A stretch of 64,000 nucleotides of DNA from Alphaproteobacteria bacterium (GCA_022826345.1 JAJDVB010000094.1:1-64000), one strand, 5' to 3'. Positions 1 to 11,312 are shown, numbered from the stretch's first letter. Notes: generated by a model not told the origin, from the letters alone. Numbers and translations are program-made.

Positions 1-478
1 GCTATGACAGGTATTCCCAACGGGCCCTGCCGCAGAAAGACATCTGGCTCCGGCCCCTCCGAAAAGACTGGAAACGAGCACTCAACCGATGACATCTCGA
101 TCCTCATCGCGCACCATCACCCGGTGACCGAAGGGATTCCCGCATTTTGGTACGAACCCATGAATTCCCCACCCACACTGCGTCCCACAATTGAACCAAT
201 AATGAGAGAGAACGGCTTGGAACGCAAGGGCCGAGGGCACCACCAACATACTGAATATAAATGATACATGGGAACAGCGTGGAATGGTCGGGAACTCCTG
301 GCAACGGACGCTCGCTCCGCTCGCTTGGCTCCGCGCCTGCGGCGCGCGGCGCATTCGCGCCGACCGGGCTGCTTCGCAGCCCGGTCCCTCTCAGGACAAA
401 CGCCTCATCGGTTGCCGGTAACGCGCCCCGCAACATGGTGCGGTAGAGGGCGGGGGCGGTTCGGGGCAGCATCGCGGC
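1..478. other. Gene-free left end, G+C-poorer than the rest
   Basis: I see no convincing coding region here. Short open frames exist on both strands but show no recognisable domain. The first 290 bases are clearly less G+C-rich than what follows. The right part holds one copy of a dispersed-looking repeat with a strong hairpin (listed separately). The stretch may be decayed prophage or intergenic repeat sequence. Confidence 0.5.
318..395 (+). repeat. Left copy of a roughly 75-bp inverted repeat with a hairpin
   Basis: Positions 318-338 are the exact reverse complement of 1441-1461 (21 of 21 bases). Further in, a perfect hairpin (arms 363-372 and 376-385, 3-base loop) corresponds to a similar hairpin at 1398-1414. 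The outer edge (391-395) matches 1387-1391 in reverse complement. The two copies face each other across the gp27-like phage gene. This looks like a dispersed intergenic repeat or MITE-like unit; no transposase is present. Confidence 0.6.
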
Positions 479-1342
479 ATGAGTCAGGAAACATCCCGCG
501 AGCACAGCCACGCCATGCAGAACGAAACCCCCAAGAGTACAACGGCCGGGACGTTCGGCCGCTCCTCCATCAAGCGCCTGCCCACCGAACTGCGCGAGGC
601 CGTCGATCAGGCCATCGCGGACGGCGCCACCATCGACGAGATCACCGCTCGCATCAGGGCCGAAGGCGAGGACTGCTCGCGCTCGGCCGTCGGCCGCTAC
701 GCCAAGAACATGCGCGACCTGATCCGCACTCAGCAGGAGACCGACCGCACCATCAAGGCGTGGGCGCAAGCGCTCGGCGAGCGACCGGAAGGCGACGTTG
801 GGCGCATCCTGATCGAGACTCTGCAGTCCATGGTGCTCGACACCATGGCCGATCTCCGCGGGCGGGACGAGCCCGTGCCGACGGAGGAGCTTGCCCGGCT
901 CTCCCACATCCTCAAGCGCATCGAGGCCACCGAGAAGCTACGCAAGGACCGTGAGCGCGCGGCGGAAAAGGCGAAGGCGGAGAAGGCCAAACCCGCCGGC
1001 CGGGCCAAGGGGCAGGGCGGGCTCTCGCCGGAGGCGGTCGCCATCATCCGCGCGGAGGTGGAGGGTGATCCGCCCCCGCCGCCGCTTGCTCCCCGCACCG
1101 TCACATCGGTGCCGGTGGACCCGTGGAATCCCGCAGAGTTCCCCGCAGTCCCGGTTGATCCCGGCGAATCCCACTCAATCCCGGACAATCCCGGCGAATC
1201 CCACTTGAGCCCGGCTAGTCACTATGAATCCTGGACGGAAATCGCTCCGCGGGTGTATCGCACCAGCCCCACGTCGATCCTGTCCCTCGGGCCGGCGAGG
1301 CCGGATGCCACCAGTGGATGCGCGGATCAAGTCCGCGCATGA
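479..1342 (+). CDS. Mu gp27-like (DUF3486) phage protein, prophage remnant
   Basis: A 287-residue protein. Its first 80 residues fit the Mu gp27/DUF3486 family (small terminase-associated protein of Mu-like phages): the SSIKRLPTELREAV stretch, then a helix-turn-helix-like segment ending SRSAVGRYAKNM. A charged helix follows (about 140-180), rich in Lys, Glu and Ala. The C-terminal third is a Pro-rich tail containing an 18-bp direct repeat (1158-1175 and 1188-1205, period 30 bp). The stop codon lies inside a palindromic intergenic element (1318-1340), so the original C-terminus was probably replaced. No other Mu gene is near, so it is an orphan. The start is uncertain: ATG 479 or ATG 515, neither with a good ribosome-binding site. 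Confidence 0.65.
   Translation: MSQETSREHSHAMQNETPKSTTAGTFGRSSIKRLPTELREAVDQAIADGATIDEITARIRAEGEDCSRSAVGRYAKNMRDLIRTQQETDRTIKAWAQALGERPEGDVGRILIETLQSMVLDTMADLRGRDEPVPTEELARLSHILKRIEATEKLRKDRERAAEKAKAEKAKPAGRAKGQGGLSPEAVAIIRAEVEGDPPPPPLAPRTVTSVPVDPWNPAEFPAVPVDPGESHSIPDNPGESHLSPASHYESWTEIAPRVYRTSPTSILSLGPARPDATSGCADQVRA
1318..1340. repeat. Short palindromic intergenic element
   Basis: Perfect 9-bp arms (1318-1326 and 1332-1340) around a 5-base loop. From memory, this kind of sequence, which reads as RGSSPRMT in one frame and MRGLDPRIH in the opposite one, recurs between genes in many alphaproteobacteria, like a REP element. The upstream phage-like gene ends inside it. Confidence 0.6.
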
Positions 1343-1386
1343 CGGTACAGGGCGGCCATAGCGGCGGAAGCAGACGAAGAGCCTGC

Positions 1387-1461
1387 CCTGAAGGGGACCG
1401 GGCCGCAGGCCCGGAGCGCGCGACCGCGCGCCGCGCCGTTAGGCGCGGAGCCAAGCGAGCG
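1387..1461 (-). repeat. Right copy of the inverted repeat flanking the gp27-like gene
   Basis: This is the reverse-complement partner of 318-395. Bases 1441-1461 match 318-338 exactly in inverted orientation. The hairpin at 1398-1414 (7-bp arms, 3-base loop) occupies the same relative place as the 363-385 hairpin. The two copies differ by several substitutions and small indels. Confidence 0.6.
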
Positions 1462-1567
1462 TCGCGCGGGACGCGCGCGGAATCAAAGAGCGAGCGCCCG
1501 GCGACTGAGGGAAATGAAAAGACGGGCGACGGCGCGGCGCTGGCCGTGACCCTGGTCGGATCGTGGC

Positions 1568-2353
1568 CTAGTACGCCGAGAGAAACGACTTCAGGGCGGC
1601 CGTGAACGCCGGCGCCCGCTCGATGTTCGAAAGATGAGCGGCGTCGAGCTCCAGATACTGGGAGCCGCCGATCCGCTCGTGCATCAGGCGCATGCCGGCC
1701 GGCGGGGTGCCGGGGTCCTGCGAGCCCGCGATCAGCAGGACGGGATGGTCGAGCGCGCCCAGCCGATCGAGATTAGCGAGCGACTGGATGGCGCGCGCGC
1801 AGCCCGTATAGCCGGCCACAGAGGTCGTGCGGATCATATGCCGCACATCGTCGATCCGCGCGGCCCCGCCCGCCCGGTAGCCCTCGCTGAACCAGCGCTC
1901 GATGGTCGACTCGACGACCGCCTCCATGCCGCCTTCCACGACCGCGGCCACGCGCTGGTCGAAGGCGGCGATGAACGCTTCGCCGCTGTGCGCAGACGTG
2001 TTCGCCATGACCGTGGCCGTGACCCGGTCCGCATGGTTGAGCAGGAGCGCCTGCGCCGTCATCCCGCCGATCGAGAGCCCCACGAAGTGGCTCTTCGAGA
2101 TGCCCAGGTGGTCCCAGAGGCCCACGACGTCGCCCACCAGATCGTCGAACGTGTACGGTCCCTCCACCGGCGCGGACTTGCCGTGCCCGCGCTTGTCGTA
2201 GCGCAGGATGTGGAAGTCCCCGGCGAGCGCGGCCTCCTGCTCGTCCCACATGCGGAAGTTCGTGGCCAGCGAGTTGGAGAAGGTCAGCCAAGGTCCGCCC
2301 TCGTTCCCCGAAATCTCGTAGTTGATTGAGACGCCACGGATATCGGCAAGCAT
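1568..2353 (-). CDS. Alpha/beta hydrolase, 3-oxoadipate enol-lactonase-like
   Basis: A 261-residue single-domain hydrolase of the PcaD/3-oxoadipate enol-lactonase type. The nucleophile elbow is GLSIGG with Ser94, the acid is Asp213 in SQDPGTP, and the base is His240 in AAHLSN. An oxyanion region (FSNSLA) lies near residue 28 and [10 protein letters not shown] at 51-60, both typical of this family. There is no signal peptide, so it is cytoplasmic. PcaD opens the enol-lactone in beta-ketoadipate aromatic degradation, but no other pca gene is adjacent, so the substrate is unproved; other lactones or esters are possible. The gene is divergent from metK. Confidence 0.8.
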   Translation of the reverse strand: MLADIRGVSINYEISGNEGGPWLTFSNSLATNFRMWDEQEAALAGDFHILRYDKRGHGKSAPVEGPYTFDDLVGDVVGLWDHLGISKSHFVGLSIGGMTAQALLLNHADRVTATVMANTSAHSGEAFIAAFDQRVAAVVEGGMEAVVESTIERWFSEGYRAGGAARIDDVRHMIRTTSVAGYTGCARAIQSLANLDRLGALDHPVLLIAGSQDPGTPPAGMRLMHERIGGSQYLELDAAHLSNIERAPAFTAALKSFLSAY

Positions 2354-2512
2354 TCGCTCTCTCCCTGTCGGTCGGGCGCATGTCTTACCACGGTCGCGGT
2401 GTGCATGGCATCTCGGCAGCGCTTGACCGCCCAGGACTTCGCTGCGAAAACCGCCGCACGGCGCGGCCGGATGCCGCCTGTCTCCGGAACATCATCATCG
2501 TCGGGGGGAGTC

Positions 2513-3682
<1,170 letters not shown>

Positions 3683-3716
3683 GGGCGCGAGCGGGCGGCG
3701 CCCGTCCTGCCGTGCG

Positions 3717-4415
3717 ATGGAGGAGCGTCGCCGCCGCGTCTACGGGCGGAGGCTCGGTTACCGGCTCCGCCCCGGCCGTCAGGCGCTGCTTGAACGCGCC
3801 CTGCCGGCGCTCAGCATCGACCTTCCCGAGGATGCCCAGGCTCAGATTGACCTGAGCACGCTGTTCCCGGCACCGGTCCGGGACCTCTGGCTCGAGATCG
3901 GCTTCGGCGCCGGCGAGCACTTGGCCCATCAGGCGCGCGCCAATCCGGCCGTGGGGTTCATTGGCTGCGAGCCCTTCGTCCAGGGAGTCGCCGGCCTGCT
4001 GCGCCATCTGGAGGCCGACGGCACGGCAGACCGGGTCCGCATCTTCCCCGACGACGCGCGCCTCCTGCTCGATCGCCTGCCCGACGCCTGCATCGGCCGG
4101 CTGTTCGTGCTGTTTTCCGACCCCTGGCCCAAGAAGCGCCACCACAAGCGGCGCCTGATCGATGCCGACACGCTCACGGCTTTTGCACGCATCTTGAAGG
4201 GCAGCGCCGAGTTCCGCTGGGCGTCCGACGACGGCGGCTACGTGGAGTGGACGCTGGAGCACGTCGCCGGCAACGAGGCGTTCGCTCTGGCCGATCGGAT
4301 TTCCGGCGATTGGCCGTCACGGCCGGCCGACTGGCCGGAGACGCGCTACGAGCAGAAGGCCCGCGCTCAAGGCCGCGCGCCTGTCTTCCTGCGCTACGTC
4401 CGCAGCCCGCGATGA
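3717..4415 (+). CDS. trmB: tRNA (guanine-N7)-methyltransferase
   Basis: Uses S-adenosylmethionine to methylate N7 of G46 in tRNA variable loops. The SAM-binding motif LEIGFGAGEHL lies around residue 62, and the family signature FSDPWPKKRHHKRRL around residue 130. At 232 residues it has normal length. It starts 34 bases after metK, so the SAM-making and a SAM-using enzyme are probably co-transcribed. The block continues after a 193-base gap with the rimP leader. Confidence 0.95.
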   Translation: MEERRRRVYGRRLGYRLRPGRQALLERALPALSIDLPEDAQAQIDLSTLFPAPVRDLWLEIGFGAGEHLAHQARANPAVGFIGCEPFVQGVAGLLRHLEADGTADRVRIFPDDARLLLDRLPDACIGRLFVLFSDPWPKKRHHKRRLIDADTLTAFARILKGSAEFRWASDDGGYVEWTLEHVAGNEAFALADRISGDWPSRPADWPETRYEQKARAQGRAPVFLRYVRSPR

Positions 4416-4500
4416 TGGGCGGTCACGGGCCGATTCTGGCCATTCGGGCAAGGGTAGTGGGGAGAAACACCTTGAAGAGAAGCCACGAAGCGCGATAGGT

Positions 4501-4608
4501 TAGCGGCGCTGCGCTCTTCGGGGGTGTGAGGAGCGCGGCAAAGAGCGTGCCCAGGGTTTGAGTGATTGTGGTGGGCAGTGGTGGCCCGCCTTTTTTCTGT
4601 TCTGCGGT
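4501..4608 (+). promoter_or_regulatory. rimP-nusA leader with mutually exclusive RNA hairpins
   Basis: Three pairings can be drawn. (a) 4511-4516 with 4531-4536. (b) The overlapping 4511-4518 with 4541-4548, which excludes (a). (c) TGCCCA at 4548-4553 with TGGGCA at 4572-4577, which would destroy the terminator hairpin 4570-4590. This is the logic of an attenuator: one fold ends transcription before rimP, another lets it through. E. coli nusA is known to be autoregulated through upstream termination; applying that here is inference. Unlike E. coli, no initiator tRNA gene lies upstream. There is no clear ribosome-binding site between the T-run and the rimP ATG. Confidence 0.5.
4570..4596 (+). 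terminator. Rho-independent terminator 12 bases before rimP
   Basis: A 7-bp G+C-rich stem (4570-4576 with 4584-4590, one G-T pair) with a 7-base loop is followed directly by six Ts (4591-4596). The rimP start codon is at 4609, so the element sits in the leader rather than after a gene. It could end metK-trmB transcripts or act as a regulated attenuator. Confidence 0.65.
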
Positions 4609-5118
4609 ATGACGAAGACGCGAGACGTGGACTCGGAACGGCAGATCGAACATGCGATTGCACCGGTGCTGGCGGCGATGGGCTATGAGGTCGTTCGAAT
4701 CCGCCTCGGCGGGGGCAGGCAGACGGTGCTCCAGGTGATGATCGAGCGGACCGACCGCGTGCCGCTGACCGTGGACGACTGTGCCGCGGCCAGCCGCGCC
4801 CTCTCCGCGCAATTCGAGAACGACAACCTGCCGGCGGCCGACTACACGCTGGAGGTGAGCTCGCCGGGCATCGACCGGCCGCTGGTGCGGCTCGCCGATT
4901 TCGCCCGCTTTGCCGGATTCGAGGCCAAGGTGGAGATGAGCGAGCCGCTGGAGGGCCGCCGCCGCTTTCGCGGCCGGCTGCGGGGCGCGGGCGACGGATG
5001 CGTGCGCATGTCCATCGACGATCAGAACGTCTCGCTGCCATTCGACGGGATTCGCGCGGCCAAGCTCGTGTTGACCGACGAGTTGATCGCGGCCAGCCAA
5101 GCGGCGGAGCGGGTGTGA
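4609..5118 (+). CDS. rimP: Ribosome maturation factor RimP
   Basis: Needed for maturation of the 30S subunit. The 169-residue protein has the RimP alpha/beta domain (GYEVVRIRLGGG near residue 25, then LEVSSPGIDRPL around 82-93, the family signature) followed by a small SH3-like C-terminal barrel. ATG 4609 was chosen because MTKTRDVDSERQIEHAIAP aligns with the start of other RimP proteins; an in-frame start at 4558 would be inside the terminator region. The stop overlaps the nusA start (TGATG), so translation is coupled. Confidence 0.92.
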   Translation: MTKTRDVDSERQIEHAIAPVLAAMGYEVVRIRLGGGRQTVLQVMIERTDRVPLTVDDCAAASRALSAQFENDNLPAADYTLEVSSPGIDRPLVRLADFARFAGFEAKVEMSEPLEGRRRFRGRLRGAGDGCVRMSIDDQNVSLPFDGIRAAKLVLTDELIAASQAAERV

Positions 5119-6740
5119 TGGCGGATGGCGATACTGCGGGCCTCGCCCGCCTCGAGCTGCTCCAGGTGGCGGATGCCGTGGCCAGGGAGAAGGGCATCGA
5201 GCGCGAGCTCGTGCTGGAGGCCATGGAGCAGGCCATCACCCACGCCGGCAAGCGCAAGTACGGCCAGGAACACGACATCCGCACCGACATCGACCGCGAT
5301 ACCGGTGAGATCAAGCTGATGCGCTATCTCGAGGTGGCCGAGGAGATCGAGAACGAGGCCACCCAGATCGCAGTGAGTGAAGCGCAGGAGCGCAACCCGG
5401 CCGCGCAGGTCGGCGACTACCTGGCGGACCCGCTGCCGCCCATCGACTTCGGCCGTATCGCGGCGCAGACGGCGAAGCAGGTTATCGTCCAGAAGGTGCG
5501 CGAGGCCGAGCGCGCGCGGCAATACGAGGAATACAAGGACCGCGTGCAGGAGATCGCCAACGGCCTCGTCAAGCGCACCGAGTACGGCGGGCTCACCGTC
5601 GATCTCGGCCGGGCCGAGGCCGTGATCCGCCGGGAAGACCTGCTGCCGCGTGAATCGTTCCGCAACGGCGACCGCGTGCGCGGCTACATTTATGACGTCC
5701 GCCGCGAGCCGCGCGGACCGCAGATCTTCATGTCCCGCACCCACCCGAACTTCATGTCGAAGCTCTTCGCCCAGGAGGTGCCGGAGATCTACGACGGCAT
5801 CATCGAGATCGATGCCGTGGCGCGCGACCCCGGCAGCCGCGCGAAGATCGCCGTGCACTCCAACGACAGCAGCATCGATCCCGTCGGCGCCTGCGTCGGC
5901 ATGCGCGGCTCCCGCGTACAGGCCGTGGTCGGCGAGCTTCAGGGCGAGAAGATCGACATCATCCAGTGGTCGCCCGATCCGGCGGCCTTCATCGTCAACG
6001 CGCTGGCGCCGGCCGAGGTCACCAAGGTGGTCCTCGACGAGGAAGCGAAGCGCATTGAGGTGGTCGTGCCGGACGAGCAGCTCTCGCTCGCCATCGGCCG
6101 GCGTGGGCAGAACGTGCGGCTCGCGTCCAACCTCACTGGCTGGGACATCGATATCCTGACCGAGGCCGAGGAATCGGAGCGCCGCCAGGAGGAGTTCCGC
6201 ACGCGGTCTGAAATGTTCATGGAAGCGCTCGACGTCGACGACGTGATCGCCCATCTGCTCGTCACGGAAGGGTTCACCACCGTAGACGAGGTGGCCTACG
6301 TCCCGATCGAGGAGCTGGCCATGATCGAGGGCTTCGAGGAAGAGCTGGCGGTCGAGCTTTCGAGCCGCGCTGCGGCCTATGTCGAGGCGATGAACAAGGA
6401 GCTCAACGAGCGCCGGATCGAGCTTGGCGTCAGCGACGAGATCGCTGCCATCGAGGGTCTGGACCCGGCAATTCTGGTCGCCCTCGGCGAGAACGACGTC
6501 AAGACGCTGGACGATCTCGGCGATCTCGCCGGCGATGAGCTCATCGAGATACTGGGTGACCTGGCGCCGTCGATCGAGGAGGCCAACGCCGTCATCATGG
6601 TGGCGCGGGCTCACTGGTTCGACGACGAAGAACCGGTCGATGGGGCGGAGGCCGGCGAGGCCGGTGAAGCCGACAAGGCTGCCGAGGCCGGCGATGCCGC
6701 TGAGACCGTCGCCGAGGAGCACGAGAGACCGAACGTTTGA
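5118..6740 (+). CDS. nusA: Transcription termination/antitermination factor NusA
   Basis: Binds RNA polymerase and nascent RNA to control pausing, termination and antitermination. The 540-residue protein has in order an N-terminal polymerase-binding domain (1-125), an S1 domain (about 135-200), two KH domains (KH1 with [17 protein letters not shown]2 with [14 protein letters not shown]), and C-terminal helix-hairpin-helix repeats (about 365-500). It ends in an acidic Ala/Glu-rich tail. ATG 5118 overlaps the rimP stop by one base. The regulatory leader before rimP would also control this gene. Confidence 0.95.
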   Translation: MADGDTAGLARLELLQVADAVAREKGIERELVLEAMEQAITHAGKRKYGQEHDIRTDIDRDTGEIKLMRYLEVAEEIENEATQIAVSEAQERNPAAQVGDYLADPLPPIDFGRIAAQTAKQVIVQKVREAERARQYEEYKDRVQEIANGLVKRTEYGGLTVDLGRAEAVIRREDLLPRESFRNGDRVRGYIYDVRREPRGPQIFMSRTHPNFMSKLFAQEVPEIYDGIIEIDAVARDPGSRAKIAVHSNDSSIDPVGACVGMRGSRVQAVVGELQGEKIDIIQWSPDPAAFIVNALAPAEVTKVVLDEEAKRIEVVVPDEQLSLAIGRRGQNVRLASNLTGWDIDILTEAEESERRQEEFRTRSEMFMEALDVDDVIAHLLVTEGFTTVDEVAYVPIEELAMIEGFEEELAVELSSRAAAYVEAMNKELNERRIELGVSDEIAAIEGLDPAILVALGENDVKTLDDLGDLAGDELIEILGDLAPSIEEANAVIMVARAHWFDDEEPVDGAEAGEAGEADKAAEAGDAAETVAEEHERPNV

Positions 6741-7363
6741 CCGCATCGGCACACATGCAGGACCGCCCGGCCTCGCCGGACGCCGGCTCCCGGCGCTGTA
6801 TCGCGAGCGGCGCCAGCAAACCCCGCGACACGCTTTTGCGCTTCGTGGTCGACCCGGCTGGCGCCCTGGTGCCAGACCTCGGCGAATCGTTGCCGGGCCG
6901 GGGGCTCTGGGTCTCCGCCGAGCGCGCCGCGTTGGAAAAGGCCTGCGAGCGGGGTCTGTTCGCCCGCGCCGCACGACGACCGATCGCCGTGGCGCCTGAT
7001 CTGATCGACGAGGTGGAGCGGCAGTTGACCGCGCGGGCGCTGGATACACTGGGTCTGGCACGGCGCGCAGGCGCGCTTACAACGGGCTTCGACAAGGTGC
7101 ACCGCGCGCTCACCGAGCGACGCGTGGCCGTCCTGGTCGAGGCGAGCGACGGCGCGCGCCATGGCCGGGCCCGCCTCGGCGCGCTCGCGCGGGATATTCC
7201 CGTGATCGCGCAATTCGATGGCGCCGCGTTGAGCCGCAGCCTGGGTCGTGAGAATGTGGTGCACGCAGCGCTGGCGCCCGGCCGGCTCGCCGAACGTTTC
7301 GTTCGGGAGTCTGCGCGGCTTGCCGGCGTGCGTGGAAACCCCGGCGATCGGGACTTGGCGTGA
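6737..7363 (+). CDS. ylxR: YlxR-family RNA-binding protein with L7Ae-like domain
   Basis: A 208-residue protein. The N-terminal YlxR/DUF448 domain (about 15-90) shows RRCIASG and [10 protein letters not shown] and ends in GRGLWVSA. The second half (about 95-190) resembles the L7Ae/L30e fold ([17 protein letters not shown], then [10 protein letters not shown]). This two-domain form is usual in alphaproteobacteria between nusA and infB. YlxR homologues are RNA-binding and one has been linked to RNase P in Firmicutes; the role here is not known. The start is TTG 6737, overlapping the nusA stop by four bases. The stop overlaps infB. Confidence 0.88.
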   Translation: MTASAHMQDRPASPDAGSRRCIASGASKPRDTLLRFVVDPAGALVPDLGESLPGRGLWVSAERAALEKACERGLFARAARRPIAVAPDLIDEVERQLTARALDTLGLARRAGALTTGFDKVHRALTERRVAVLVEASDGARHGRARLGALARDIPVIAQFDGAALSRSLGRENVVHAALAPGRLAERFVRESARLAGVRGNPGDRDLA

Positions 7364-10002
7364 TGACTGACGAAACCGAAGCCGGTGATCAAGAGCGGCG
7401 CAAGCCCCTGTCGCTGAAGCGGCCGGGGCGGCTCGAGCTCAAGAAGACGGTCGATGCCGGTCAGGTTCGGCAAAGCTTTTCGCACGGCCGCAGCCGGGCC
7501 GTCGCCGTCGAGGTTCGCAAGAAGCGGACTCTGAAGCGCGGCTCCGCCGCTGACGGCGTGGCGGCGCCCAAGGCAAAGGCGCCAGCGCCCAAACAGCCGC
7601 CGCCTCAGCAGGAAGCCGAGACGCCGCAGCCACCGCAGGAAGAGGTGCAGCAGACCTCCACGGCGCCACGCTCCCGCGTCGTCCTGCGCACGCTGACGAC
7701 TGACGAGAAGGCGGCGCGCGCACGCGCCGTCGAGGATGCGATTCGCGCCGAGCGGCAGGAGCGGGAGCGGGCGGAGGAGGAAGCTCGCCGCCGGGCTGCG
7801 GAGGAAGAGCGCCTGGCCGCCGAGCACGCGGAGGCCGAGCGACGGAAGAGCGAGGAGGACGCCCGCCGCAAGGCCGAGGAGGACGCCCGCAAGCGGGCGG
7901 AGGAGGATGCCGCGCGCAGACTCCCCACGCCCGAGGAACCCAAGCCGGATGAGGCCGCCGCTCCGGAAGCTGCGGCCCCGGCGCGACCCCGGCCTGCCGA
8001 TGCGCCGGCGGAGGAGGACCGCGGTAGGCCTCGCCGCCGCGGCGAGCAGCGCCGCCCGGCGAGCCCCTCGCGGCGCGATCAGCCACGCCGGCGCGGCGGC
8101 AAGATCACGCTTTCGGAGGCCCTCGACGGTACCGTCGGAGAACAGCGCGGGCGCAGCCTCGCGTCGCTGCGCCGGCAGCGCGAGCGTGAGAAGCGCCTTG
8201 CGCGGGAGGCGATGCGCGCCGACGAGCTCAAGCCGGTGGTCCGCGAGGTCGTGGTTCCCGAGGCGATCACGGTGCAGGAGCTCGCGAGCCGCATGGCGGT
8301 GCGCGGCGCCGAGGTCGTGAAGCGCTTGATGGAGATGGGCACGGTCGTCACCATCACCCAGTCGATCGATGCCGACACGGCCCAGCTCGTGGTCGAGGAG
8401 TTCGGCCACAAGGTGAGACGCGTCAGCGAGGCCGACGTCGAGATCGGGCTCAAGGGCGAGGACGATGCCGACGAGGCCCTGATCGCCCGCTCGCCGGTGG
8501 TCACGGTCATGGGCCATGTCGATCACGGCAAGACGTCGTTGCTCGACGCCATCCGCTCCAGCGACGTGGTGTCCGGCGAGGCGGGTGGGATCACCCAGCA
8601 CATCGGCGCCTACCAGGTGGAGACGCCCAAGGGGTCCCGCATCACCTTCATCGACACGCCTGGCCACGCCGCCTTCACCGAGATGCGCGCGCGGGGCGCC
8701 AGCGTGACCGATATCGTCGTTCTCGTGGTCGCGGCGGACGACGGCGTCATGCCCCAGACCGCGGAAGCGATCAATCATGCGCGAGCGGCGGGCGTCCCGA
8801 TCCTGATCGCCATCAACAAGATCGACCGGCCGGATGCCGACCCCAACCGGGTGCGCCAGGACCTGCTCCAGCACGAGATCGTGACCGAGGAGATGGGCGG
8901 CGACGTGCTCGCGGTCGAGATTTCGGCGACTGAGAAGCAGAACCTCGACAAGCTCGAGGAGGCGATTCTGCTGCAGGCGGAGCTGCTCGAGCTAAGCGCC
9001 AACCCGGACCGCGCCGCCGAGGGCATCGTGATCGAGGCCAAGGTGGATCGCGGGCGCGGCGCGGTAGCCACCGTGCTGGTCCAGCGCGGCACGCTCAACG
9101 TCGGCGACATCGTGGTCGCCGGCGCGCAGTGGGGCCGGGTGCGGGCGATGTACGACGACCACGGCGCCGCGGCCAAGGCGGCGGGGCCTGCGGTGCCGGT
9201 CGAAATTCTCGGGCTCAGCGGCGTGCCGCTCGCGGGCGACGAGGTCGTGGTGGTCGAGAACGAGCGCCGGGCGCGCGAGGTCTCCGAGTTTCGCCAGGCG
9301 CGCGCCAGGGAGAAGGAGGTCGCGCGCGGCGCGCCGCTCAACCTGGAGCAGCTCTTCTCCGAAATCCAGGAGAAGGAGGGCAAGAGCGAGCTTCCGCTGG
9401 TCATCAAGGCCGATGTCCAGGGCTCGGTCGAGGCGCTGGTCGGCGCGCTCGGCAGGCTCGGCACGGAGGAAGTGGCGGTTCGCGTGCTGCATTCGGGCGT
9501 CGGCGGCATCACCGAATCGGACGTGACGCTTGCCGCCGCGTCGGACGCGACCATCGTCGGCTTCAACGTGCGTGCCAACGCGCAGGCACGCGAGCTTGCG
9601 GCCCGCTGCGCCATCGAGCTCCGCTATCACGCCGTCATCTACGACGTGGTGGACGAGGTCAGGGCCAGTCTCGAAGGGATGCTGCGGCCGGAGGCACGCG
9701 AGCGGACCCTGGGCAGCGCCCAGATCCTCCAGGTGTTCGAAGTTGGCCGCGTGGGTAGGGTCGCGGGCTGCCGGGTGACCAACGGCCTCGTGCGCCGGGG
9801 CTCGAAGGCGCGGCTGCTGCGCGACGATGTCGTCATCCACGACGGCGCGCTCAAGACGCTTCGGCGGTTCAAGGACGACGTGCGCGAGGTGAAGGAAGGG
9901 TACGAGTGCGGCATGTCGTTCGAGAACCACTCCGACCTGCGCGAAGGCGACGTCATCGAGCTCTATGAGATCGAGGAGGTCGCGCGCACGCTCGAGGCGT
10001 AA
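7363..10002 (+). CDS. infB: Translation initiation factor IF-2
   Basis: GTPase that brings initiator tRNA to the 30S subunit. The 879-residue protein opens with the alphaproteobacterial IF2 N-domain ([11 protein letters not shown], then [17 protein letters not shown]). A long Ala/Glu/Arg-rich, probably coiled-coil linker (about 120-250) and an IF2-N fold follow. The G domain has G1 GHVDHGKTS at about 384-392, DTPGHAAF for G3 and NKIDRP for G4. Domains II to IV complete the protein. ATG 7363 overlaps the ylxR stop by one base. Everything is intact. Confidence 0.96.
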   Translation: MTDETEAGDQERRKPLSLKRPGRLELKKTVDAGQVRQSFSHGRSRAVAVEVRKKRTLKRGSAADGVAAPKAKAPAPKQPPPQQEAETPQPPQEEVQQTSTAPRSRVVLRTLTTDEKAARARAVEDAIRAERQERERAEEEARRRAAEEERLAAEHAEAERRKSEEDARRKAEEDARKRAEEDAARRLPTPEEPKPDEAAAPEAAAPARPRPADAPAEEDRGRPRRRGEQRRPASPSRRDQPRRRGGKITLSEALDGTVGEQRGRSLASLRRQREREKRLAREAMRADELKPVVREVVVPEAITVQELASRMAVRGAEVVKRLMEMGTVVTITQSIDADTAQLVVEEFGHKVRRVSEADVEIGLKGEDDADEALIARSPVVTVMGHVDHGKTSLLDAIRSSDVVSGEAGGITQHIGAYQVETPKGSRITFIDTPGHAAFTEMRARGASVTDIVVLVVAADDGVMPQTAEAINHARAAGVPILIAINKIDRPDADPNRVRQDLLQHEIVTEEMGGDVLAVEISATEKQNLDKLEEAILLQAELLELSANPDRAAEGIVIEAKVDRGRGAVATVLVQRGTLNVGDIVVAGAQWGRVRAMYDDHGAAAKAAGPAVPVEILGLSGVPLAGDEVVVVENERRAREVSEFRQARAREKEVARGAPLNLEQLFSEIQEKEGKSELPLVIKADVQGSVEALVGALGRLGTEEVAVRVLHSGVGGITESDVTLAAASDATIVGFNVRANAQARELAARCAIELRYHAVIYDVVDEVRASLEGMLRPEARERTLGSAQILQVFEVGRVGRVAGCRVTNGLVRRGSKARLLRDDVVIHDGALKTLRRFKDDVREVKEGYECGMSFENHSDLREGDVIELYEIEEVARTLEA

Positions 10003-10023
10003 GGCGCGCTTGTCCAACGATCG

Positions 10024-10407
10024 ATGGCGAGGAGAAGCGGCAAGGCCAGTGAGCCGAGCCAGCGGCAGCGGCGAGTCGGCGAGCTCATCAGGGGAGCGCT
10101 GTCCGAGGCTCTCGCCCGCGGCGAATTTCGCGATCCCGTATTGAGCGAGACGCGCTTCACCGTGACGGAGGTGCGGCCGGCGCCGGACCTGCGCTCCGCC
10201 AAGGTCTACGTGATGCCGCTCGGCGGCGAGCGGGAGAGCGAGGCACTCGATGCTTTGCAGCGCGCCGCCGGCTACCTGCGCGGCGAGGTGAACCGCCGGG
10301 TCCGGCTCAAGTTCTCGCCGTCGCTCAGCTTCGAGATCGACCGCAGCTTCGAGCATGTGCAGCGCATCGACAGGTTACTCGGCGCAAACGAGAGCGCCGA
10401 TGACTGA
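10024..10407 (+). CDS. rbfA: 30S ribosome-binding factor RbfA
   Basis: Late 30S maturation factor with a KH-like fold. The 127-residue protein shows the typical start (RQRRVGELIRGALSEAL) and the strand TVTEVRPAPDLRSAKVYV. The C-terminus has LKFSPSLSFEIDRSFEHVQRI, matching the family ending. It starts 21 bases after infB, and its last eight bases overlap truB. Confidence 0.94.
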   Translation: MARRSGKASEPSQRQRRVGELIRGALSEALARGEFRDPVLSETRFTVTEVRPAPDLRSAKVYVMPLGGERESEALDALQRAAGYLRGEVNRRVRLKFSPSLSFEIDRSFEHVQRIDRLLGANESADD

Positions 10408-11296
10408 CGGTGCGCCCACGCGCGGCCCTCACGGCTGGCTGGTGGTGGACAAACCGCGCGGAATCACGTCCGCCGCTGCCGTCGCCTGCATCAAGTCCCT
10501 GGTCGGCCGCGGGGCGAAGGTGGGCCATGCCGGCACGCTCGACCCCATGGCCACGGGCGTCCTGCCTGTGGCGATCGGCGAGGCCACCAAGACGGTCTCG
10601 TTCATGATGGATGCGCCCAAGCGCTACCGCTTCGGCGTGCGCTGGGGCGAGCAGCGCGACACCAACGATGCCGAGGGCACGGTGATCGAGACGAGCGAGC
10701 ACCGCCCGTCCGAGTCGGCGGTTGCAAACGTGCTCTCCACCTTCGTCGGCCGCATCGAGCAGGTGCCGCCGGCGTTCTCGGCCCTCAAGGTCGGCGGGGA
10801 GCGCGCCTATGCGCTCGCGCGCCAGGGCAGGCCGCCAGAGCTCGCGCCGCGCACGGTCCACATCGAGAGCCTCGCGCTGATCGAGGCCGATGACGGAGGC
10901 GCCGCGTTCGAGGTGGAATGCGGCAAAGGCACTTACGTCAGGGCGCTCGCCCGCGACATCGCCCGCGCGGCGGGAACGGTCGGCCACGTGAGCTGGCTCC
11001 ACCGCGCCGCGGTCGGACCATTCACCGACAAGGATGCGAATCCGCTGGATAAACTGGTCGGGCTCGGGCATAGTCTGACCCTCGCCGAAAGCCTGCGACC
11101 GGTCGATGCAGTGCTGGCCGACATCCCGGCTCTGCCACTGACCGCTCGCGAGGCAGATCGCCTGCGCCACGGCCAGCCCGTGCCCGCGCCCGGCGCTGCA
11201 CCCGGAAGGGTCCGCGCCGTTGCCGGGTCCCGACTCGTGGCGCTTGCCGAAGTCGGCGCGGGCCGGGCCCGCCCGTTGCGGGTCTTCAACATGTGA
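10400..11296 (+). CDS. truB: tRNA pseudouridine-55 synthase
   Basis: Converts U55 to pseudouridine in the T loop of tRNAs. The catalytic Asp lies in [16 protein letters not shown] at about residue 37-52. The substrate-binding [16 protein letters not shown] and the conserved [11 protein letters not shown] segment are also present. The 298-residue protein has a C-terminal PUA-like extension. ATG 10400 overlaps the rbfA stop by eight bases, which supports this start over an upstream in-frame one at 10355. Confidence 0.95.
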   Translation: MTDGAPTRGPHGWLVVDKPRGITSAAAVACIKSLVGRGAKVGHAGTLDPMATGVLPVAIGEATKTVSFMMDAPKRYRFGVRWGEQRDTNDAEGTVIETSEHRPSESAVANVLSTFVGRIEQVPPAFSALKVGGERAYALARQGRPPELAPRTVHIESLALIEADDGGAAFEVECGKGTYVRALARDIARAAGTVGHVSWLHRAAVGPFTDKDANPLDKLVGLGHSLTLAESLRPVDAVLADIPALPLTAREADRLRHGQPVPAPGAAPGRVRAVAGSRLVALAEVGAGRARPLRVFNM

Positions 11297-11312
11297 CAAG
11301 CGGAGTAGCCAG

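Noticed and set aside
2354..2512. SAM-responsive riboswitch before metK
   Set aside because: Alphaproteobacterial metK often has one, but the known SAM-II, SAM/SAH and SAH core sequences are not visible here.
4416..4500. Initiator tRNA gene before rimP, as in E. coli
   Set aside because: No cloverleaf or T-loop sequence can be drawn.
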